Made by a program: the position numbers and the translations under genes. From Chthoniobacter sp. (lineage in GTDB: Bacteria > Verrucomicrobiota > Verrucomicrobiia > Chthoniobacterales > Chthoniobacteraceae), in assembly GCA_021414005.1 (NCBI GenBank), contig JAIOPH010000019.1, forward strand, positions 310,001 through 374,000: a DNA stretch of 64,000 nt. The letters run 5' to 3'. The notes under the pieces were generated by a model that made no database searches, had not been told where the DNA came from, and saw only the letters and a list, made by a program, of their open reading frames with translations. The stretch's first letter is position 1; every line of letters begins with the position of its first letter. This document shows, piece after piece, positions 58,545 to 64,000 of this stretch.

Positions 58545-59675
58545 TTACTTCGCCGTGATCGGTTTCACCGGGAAGAGATCGAGGATGACCTGCGCATAGA
58601 GACGGTACCCGAAGTCATTCGGATGATTCACATTGTTTCCGCTGATATCGGAAAAGTTCTTCTTCTTGAGGATTTCGATCCAGGGCTTGGTCACATTCGC
58701 CAAGGCCACATTCTCGGTCACCAGTCCACCCAGAAACTTGGCTTTCCACAGGAAGCCATCAGCACCGGCGAAGCGCGGGTTCATGGTCATGGGCGAGACC
58801 AGCACGATATCAGCGTCGGGATTCTGGGCCATGACCTCATCGCGCATTTTGGTCATCTTCTTGTCGTAGCCGCCGCCGTCATTCATTCCGAAGGCGAGAA
58901 AGACGAGATCAGGCTTTTCCGCCGTCACCTTGGGAACCATCTCCACTCCCCAGCCAGCCTCCGTTCCGGCGGCTCCGAAATTGACCAGCGTCACCTTCGA
59001 TCCGAATCGCTTCTGGAGCGTGTTGGCGACCAACTGGGGATATGCGGGCTGATAGGGTTCCGCCTGGGACTCCTTGGACCCCGAGGCGTTGAGTCCCTGC
59101 GTAATGCTGTCGCCCAGCGCCACCAGCTTGATCGGTTGTTTCGCCCGGAGCTTCGCCAGTACCCGGGGCAGAGGCTCCCCCTCTTGCTTATACGGCTCCG
59201 GCCAGGGGTCGGTTTTGTGCCAATAGGAAACCTGCACCTGGAGATCATGAAAGAAGCGCCCTTCAGAATGAAGCACCGTGGCAAACATATTCGGACTGCC
59301 TTTCGGTGGAACCATCTGCGCAGCCGTCTTGAACGGAATCCGCGACGTAAACGTCAACTCTATGACGTTCGTCCCCGGCTGCCAGGTGTAGTCCTTGCCC
59401 TCCTCATACTTCATTTTGTGATCTGGATGGGTGATCACGAATTTTTCGCTGGGGATGAACAGGAGCTTGCCAGTGGCCAATTGCTTGCCTTCCTCCTGGA
59501 TGAAAAGCACCGGCTCATGGTCACTCGCCTGATAGCGCCACAGCGGTTCGCCCAGCACCTTGCCCGGCCCCTCCCTTTCTGCCTTCTCAGCATCGTCGGC
59601 TATCAGCATCATAGTGCTGCAGAAGATTCCGAGGATGATTCCTGTCATGACTTGGTTCATATTTGATGTTCTCAT
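58545..59675 (-). CDS. Secreted GDSL/SGNH-family esterase
   Basis: 376 residues from ATG 59673-59675 (MRTSNMNQVMTGIILGIFCS; signal peptide). Block I LVALGDSITQGLNASG, block II NFGAAGTEAG, block III AFGMNDGGGY and block V VNHPNDFGYRLYAQ carry the Ser, Gly, Asn and Asp/His of SGNH hydrolases. An N-terminal beta domain (~30-165) precedes the catalytic part. Probably a carbohydrate esterase acting with the neighbouring deacetylase and sulfatase. Confidence 0.88.
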   Translation of the reverse strand: MRTSNMNQVMTGIILGIFCSTMMLIADDAEKAEREGPGKVLGEPLWRYQASDHEPVLFIQEEGKQLATGKLLFIPSEKFVITHPDHKMKYEEGKDYTWQPGTNVIELTFTSRIPFKTAAQMVPPKGSPNMFATVLHSEGRFFHDLQVQVSYWHKTDPWPEPYKQEGEPLPRVLAKLRAKQPIKLVALGDSITQGLNASGSKESQAEPYQPAYPQLVANTLQKRFGSKVTLVNFGAAGTEAGWGVEMVPKVTAEKPDLVFLAFGMNDGGGYDKKMTKMRDEVMAQNPDADIVLVSPMTMNPRFAGADGFLWKAKFLGGLVTENVALANVTKPWIEILKKKNFSDISGNNVNHPNDFGYRLYAQVILDLFPVKPITAK

Positions 59676-59734
59676 TAATTGTGGGTGTGGACTAAGTGTA
59701 TTGCTGTTCGGTGAATTGTTGCGGAGGGTTTGTC

Positions 59735-62700
59735 TCAGGGCGTACCCATGACCATGAGTCGGCAGACTTTCTTGCCGGCGAGGGGCAACGGGAACGTGTA
59801 GGTCACATTGTTGCCGGAGATGGTCACGTTGCCTGGAGTCGGTTCGTTGGTCCAATCACCAGGCGCGAGCGTGCTGGAGGTTTGCACCACATAATCGGTT
59901 CCATACACTCCCGCGTAAACAGGAGCCTTGGTCCAAGTGACACTGAGGGTACCCGCGGCATTGACCACGCCGGGCAGTCGGGTAAAGCCGGTCGTGTTGG
60001 CGTTACCGCCAAGAAACCATTCGATTCCGTTAGCCACCCCGTCGTGATCGTGGTCCTGTGCGATTGTCTGGCTGCCGGCACCGTTGGCAGTCGCCCAAGC
60101 GGCGTAGGATCCCGACACTGGCGCGATGATGAAGTTACCCGCGGAAGCCTGGGTGAGCGTGTTATAGTTGGCCGCGTCGGTCGGCACGAAGTCGGCGGCA
60201 ATTGTGTAGCTGCCGACGGCCGTTGGAACGGGCGCCGAGCCAGTGTATTTTACATTGCTCACGGTTCCCGCAACCGAGCCGACGACGGTCGCCGCCTGCG
60301 GCGATCCGGTGTAGGCCACCGGCGAATTGGTCACCGAGAGCGTCGGCGTCGCTTTGGCGGATATCACGCTGACATTGCTGATAGTGTCGAGCCACCCCGC
60401 CCTGCCGCTCACGTTGCTGAATCGAAGGGTGAGGTTGGCCGTGACTGCGGTCGGAATGGTCTGGGTCAACGTGTAGCTCTGCCAGATGTTCACAGTCTGG
60501 GTGGTCGTATCAAAAGTTTGGCTGTAGGTGGTGGCGCCGACGATGAATGAGGCCTGCAATATCCCTGAGCCAGAGCTATCCCTACAAAGATAGAACGTCA
60601 CCGAAATGGTTTCTCCCGCGTTGAAGGATTGCGACCCCAGACTCTGATTGATCCAGTTGGCTGAATTCATCATGTTGGCCATCCAAGTGCCACCGCTGGT
60701 AAGGGCAGGGAGGCCAACCGGAGCGGAACTATATTTAAGCCGACCGTAATTGTTCATGCTGGTAGTCCACGGAGATGGGATAAACGCCCAATTACCATCT
60801 GACCATGTCTGATCGCCAGGGTTGGTGATCTCGAAGCTGCCGTTCTGCACGGCGATGTATCTCGCATAATTGACGGTGATCGCCATAGTGGCATCCGCGC
60901 TGAAGACCGTCGCATCTCTCACCTGGTAATTGAACGAATCGGCTCCGCTATAGCTCCCGGTCGGCGTGTAGGTGAGTGTCGGGATACTGGCCATCGGAAT
61001 GGCTGCGCTCGGGACTGAAGTGATAGGCGCGCCGTTCAGGTTCAGTGTGCCATTGGCCGGCAGTGAGGTGATCTTGATCGCAGTCAGCACGTCGCCGGTA
61101 TCGACATCCGAGAACGGGAAGTCCCCAGCAGCGAACGTCTTGACGCTGCCTGATGCCAGGATCGCCAAAGCGCCGGTGGAGGAGGGCGCATCGTTGACGG
61201 GGGTTACGTTCACCGTCATCACGGCGTCGGCGATGCTCCAAAGGCCGTTCGCGTTCCCGACCATGATCCCGATCGTCGTGTAGGGAATGCCGTTCCCGTT
61301 CGCCGCCGGATGGTACGTTAGATTGCCGATGTCGGCCGCCGCAACCGTAAGCGGCAGAGCGCCACTCGACACGGCGGTTCCGCTCAACTTCAGGGTGCCC
61401 AGCGCCGGGAGCGCGGTGATCCGCACGGCGGCCAGTGCTGCCAAATTCGGATCCACGTAACCGAAATTGCCTGCGGCCAGCGCCGTTGGTGTGTCCTCCA
61501 AGATCGTTAGAGTGGCATTGGTTGAGGCTGGCGCGTTCGTTGGAGTCACGGTGATCTTGCTGATCTTGTCGAGCCATGCCCTGCCGCTCACCGAGCTGAA
61601 TCTGAGGCTGAGATTGCCCGCGTTGGCAAGGGTTTTGGTCAACGTGTAGGGTGCCCAGGTGCCCGCACCTTGGGAGGTGGTATCAAAGTTTTGGCTGTAG
61701 GGAGTGGAGCCGACCATGAATGTGGCAGTGATGACCCCCGAGGTCGTGTTATCTTTCCCAGCGTAGAACGTCACTGAAAGGACATCTCCCGCATTGACGG
61801 TGGACTGCAGGTTCTGAGTGATTGAAAAACCAGCAGTCATGAAACTGGCATACCAAGTGCCGTCCGCGGCGTTGGCGAAATACACTCCCGCATGGCTCTG
61901 CCCGTTTGCGGAATCGGGGGACGGATTCCAGAGGGGGGCGATATGCGCCCAATTGGCATCCGTAACGGCCCCGGTTGTCTCGAAGCTTCCGTTCTGCACG
62001 GTGATGTCTGGCGTGACGGTGATCGCCATAGTGGCATCCGCGCTAAAGAGCGCCGCATCGCGCACCTGGTAGTTGAACGAGTCGGCACCAAGGTAGTTTG
62101 CGGCCGGCGTGTAGGTTAGAGTCCCGATGTTGGCCACGGGAATGACCGCGCTCGGAACGGAGGTGACGGGTGTGCCATTCAGGCTCAGTGTGCCGTGGGC
62201 CGGGAGCGTGGTCACCACCTTGATCGCACCTAGCGTGTCACCCGTATCGACATCCGCGAACGGGAAGTCACCCGCCGCAAATGTCTTGACGGTGTTGGGC
62301 TTGAGAATCACCGAACCGCCGATGGAAGTTGGCGCATGGTTGATGCGCATGACATTGACCGTCAACCACGCCGTAGAACTCCAAACGTTGTTCGTGTTCG
62401 CGACCTTGATCCCAATCTTCGTGTAAGGCGACCCGTACCCATTCAAGGCCCCTTGGTAGGTCAGACTGGCGAGGTTGGCCGCTGTCACCGTCAGGGGCAG
62501 GGCGCTACTCACCACGGCGACTCCGTTATACTTCAGTGTGCCAAGATCCGGCAGCGATATAATCTGCACGGAGCCGAGGGCCAGGCTACTTGGATCAGAG
62601 TAGCCGAAATTGGCGGTGCTCAGCGCCGTGGCCGTGTCTTGCACCGCCGTCAGCACGCCACCACTGGTGGTTGGGGCGTTGGCGGCCACCACCGCCGCCG

Positions 62701-64000
62701 GCGTGATGGTGACATTGCTGACCTTGTCCACCCAGGAAGCCCCTCCACCGGTCCAGTAAAATCCGAGACTTAGATTGCCCGGCTCGATGATCGTTTGGGT
62801 CAACGTATAGGTCTGCCATGTTCCGGGGGCCAACGTGGTGGTGTTGATCGCCATCGGGTATGACGTCAAGTAGCTCTTGAAATAGGCCACCATTTGCCCG
62901 CCAGTAGCGCCTATGCCATTGCCGATCGAGAACGTCACCGAAACCTTGTCCCCGGCAGCAACGCTCACACCCAGATCCTGACTAAGCGGCACTGCAGGCG
63001 TCTGGCCAGTATTGATCAGCGCGACCCACTTGCCGTCAGGAGCAGTGGTGAAGGTGCCACCGGGTTTAGCTTTAAGTCGGCCGTAATTCGAGCCCGAGGA
63101 AGCCCAAGGGGATGGGATATAGGTCCAAGTCCCATCCGTCCAAGGAATGTATGAGCCATCCGCCTGCAACACCGGGTCTGGCGTCTCGAAACTCCCATTC
63201 GCCACAAAAAGGAGGTTTGGATCCACCACGGTGATTGCCATGGCGGAATTCGTGCTGAAGGCCTTGCCATCGCTCACCTGGTAGTTGAACGAGTCAGCTC
63301 CGATGTAACCCGGGTTCGGCGTGTAGAGGAGAGTGTTGGTACTGGTCGCTGGAATGGCCGCGCTCGGCACGGTGGTGATGGGCGTGCCGCCCAGCGTCAA
63401 TGTGCCATGGGCCGGCAGCGAAGTCACCTTGACCGATATCAACCAATCGCCGGCATCCACATCGGTGAACGGGAAGTCGGTTTTCCAAAACGTGTAGTAG
63501 CTACCGCCTTTCATCGTCAACGCAGCGCCAGTGGAAGTCGGCGGATGGCTGGCGTACGCAACATTCACCGTCATCACGGAGTCAGCGATGCTCCAGACGT
63601 TGTTGGAGTTCATCACCTTGATGCCAATGGTCGTGTAAGGCGTCCCGTAGGCATACAACACCGGTTGGTACGTCAGATTGGGGATGTTGGCTGCGGTCAC
63701 AATATCGCCACTCGCAACGGCAGTGCCGCTCAACCTCAAGGTGCCCTGCAGCGGAAGCGCAGTGATCTGCACGGCGGCGAGCGCCAAGGAATTCGGATCC
63801 GCGTAGCCGAAATTGGCCGCCGTCAGCGCCGTTGCCACGTCCTGCGCCGCCGTCAGCGTGGCGCCGCTTGAGGCCGGATAGATATTATCAATGGCGACCG
63901 TCACGGTATAGACCTTGGTGGATCCGTCTTGGCCGGTCAGGGTGTAGGTTTGCGGGGTGGAGAAGTTCAGCGTGGCGCCGGATGCCGGAGAGCCTGTTGC
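59735..64000 (-). CDS. Giant secreted repeat protein (Ig/cadherin-like), 5' end beyond window
   Basis: The frame is open across the right edge; about 1420 residues are visible. Three long repeats of ~350-400 residues are recognisable, each with ALAAVQITALPALGTLKLSG-type strands, PYTTIGIKVGNANGLWSIAD, DSFNYQVRDA and VQNGSFET lectin-like segments. An MBG-like segment (TVVGSVAGTVSNVKYTGSAP) and a C-terminal domain with DHDHDGVANGIEWFLGG (Ca-binding-like, common in Verrucomicrobia) end the protein. Likely an adhesin or surface polysaccharide-binding protein. Confidence 0.8.
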   Translation of the reverse strand, partial: ATGSPASGATLNFSTPQTYTLTGQDGSTKVYTVTVAIDNIYPASSGATLTAAQDVATALTAANFGYADPNSLALAAVQITALPLQGTLRLSGTAVASGDIVTAANIPNLTYQPVLYAYGTPYTTIGIKVMNSNNVWSIADSVMTVNVAYASHPPTSTGAALTMKGGSYYTFWKTDFPFTDVDAGDWLISVKVTSLPAHGTLTLGGTPITTVPSAAIPATSTNTLLYTPNPGYIGADSFNYQVSDGKAFSTNSAMAITVVDPNLLFVANGSFETPDPVLQADGSYIPWTDGTWTYIPSPWASSGSNYGRLKAKPGGTFTTAPDGKWVALINTGQTPAVPLSQDLGVSVAAGDKVSVTFSIGNGIGATGGQMVAYFKSYLTSYPMAINTTTLAPGTWQTYTLTQTIIEPGNLSLGFYWTGGGASWVDKVSNVTITPAAVVAANAPTTSGGVLTAVQDTATALSTANFGYSDPSSLALGSVQIISLPDLGTLKYNGVAVVSSALPLTVTAANLASLTYQGALNGYGSPYTKIGIKVANTNNVWSSTAWLTVNVMRINHAPTSIGGSVILKPNTVKTFAAGDFPFADVDTGDTLGAIKVVTTLPAHGTLSLNGTPVTSVPSAVIPVANIGTLTYTPAANYLGADSFNYQVRDAALFSADATMAITVTPDITVQNGSFETTGAVTDANWAHIAPLWNPSPDSANGQSHAGVYFANAADGTWYASFMTAGFSITQNLQSTVNAGDVLSVTFYAGKDNTTSGVITATFMVGSTPYSQNFDTTSQGAGTWAPYTLTKTLANAGNLSLRFSSVSGRAWLDKISKITVTPTNAPASTNATLTILEDTPTALAAGNFGYVDPNLAALAAVRITALPALGTLKLSGTAVSSGALPLTVAAADIGNLTYHPAANGNGIPYTTIGIMVGNANGLWSIADAVMTVNVTPVNDAPSSTGALAILASGSVKTFAAGDFPFSDVDTGDVLTAIKITSLPANGTLNLNGAPITSVPSAAIPMASIPTLTYTPTGSYSGADSFNYQVRDATVFSADATMAITVNYARYIAVQNGSFEITNPGDQTWSDGNWAFIPSPWTTSMNNYGRLKYSSAPVGLPALTSGGTWMANMMNSANWINQSLGSQSFNAGETISVTFYLCRDSSGSGILQASFIVGATTYSQTFDTTTQTVNIWQSYTLTQTIPTAVTANLTLRFSNVSGRAGWLDTISNVSVISAKATPTLSVTNSPVAYTGSPQAATVVGSVAGTVSNVKYTGSAPVPTAVGSYTIAADFVPTDAANYNTLTQASAGNFIIAPVSGSYAAWATANGAGSQTIAQDHDHDGVANGIEWFLGGNANTTGFTRLPGVVNAAGTLSVTWTKAPVYAGVYGTDYVVQTSSTLAPGDWTNEPTPGNVTISGNNVTYTFPLPLAGKKVCRLMVMGTP

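Overview
The window reads as high-GC chromosome of a Verrucomicrobiota bacterium. Supporting this are the Chlamydia/Verrucomicrobia-type small basic protein (24070-24225), a hopanoid pair (squalene-hopene cyclase and HpnH), a sulfatase and large secreted beta-strand/Ig-repeat proteins, a pseudopilin of the type abundant in this phylum, and dense gene-to-gene overlaps (ATGA/GTGA). The species is not identifiable by eye.

Layout. 1-6948: a cut PAS-like/Cys-pair protein, an RlmI-type rRNA methyltransferase, an ABC-2-like permease, and a cell-wall group (LysM, GYF-like, AmiC-type amidase, peptidoglycan-binding protein). 6945-16124 (minus): a MoxR operon (zinc-ribbon membrane proteins, DUF4129, DUF4350, MoxR, DUF58, SpoIIM, RDD) interrupted by a four-helix-bundle cassette with perfect 28-bp inverted repeats. 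16226-23968: GYF/Yip1 and DUF2752 proteins, two tandem paralogous secreted proteins behind squalene-hopene cyclase, hpnH, and divergent xylA. 24070-29394: small basic protein, pseudopilin, tRNA-Gly, a type III PKS / FAD oxidoreductase / methyltransferase operon, TSUP permease, DoxX. 29446-39029: a mobile region that begins at a chromosomal initiator tRNA with a tyrosine integrase and carries two unrecognised genes, an excisionase-like protein, a group II intron, and a ParB-like / DUF3102 / Gp37-Gp68-like module. HU and a dinB 3' remnant follow.

40558-50299 is the most unusual part. A tightly packed plus-strand array holds 39 recognisable tRNA-like genes (37 different anticodons, all 20 amino acids, each anticodon once except CAT). 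Most have a T-loop with G55 instead of TTC, and the D-loops I can read lack GG. One initiator-like member is interrupted by a 68-nt insert, and the 3' tail holds shuffled tRNA halves. Directly downstream lie Ro60 (TROVE-vWA), an RlaP-type nucleotidyltransferase (frameshifted), an unrecognised 268-aa protein, the RNA ligase RtcB and an HNH protein, with a strong hairpin after each gene. A 34-nt inverted repeat (32 matches) flanks the array through the 268-aa gene. I infer a transferred, possibly phage-derived tRNA supply/repair system. Remnants of further genes (ARPP-1-like, possible ligase tail) follow.

51145-64000 (minus): secreted polysaccharide-related genes: sulfatase, DUF5722-type protein, polysaccharide deacetylase with beta-strand repeats, a frameshifted secreted protein, a GDSL esterase and a giant repeat protein that runs off the right edge.
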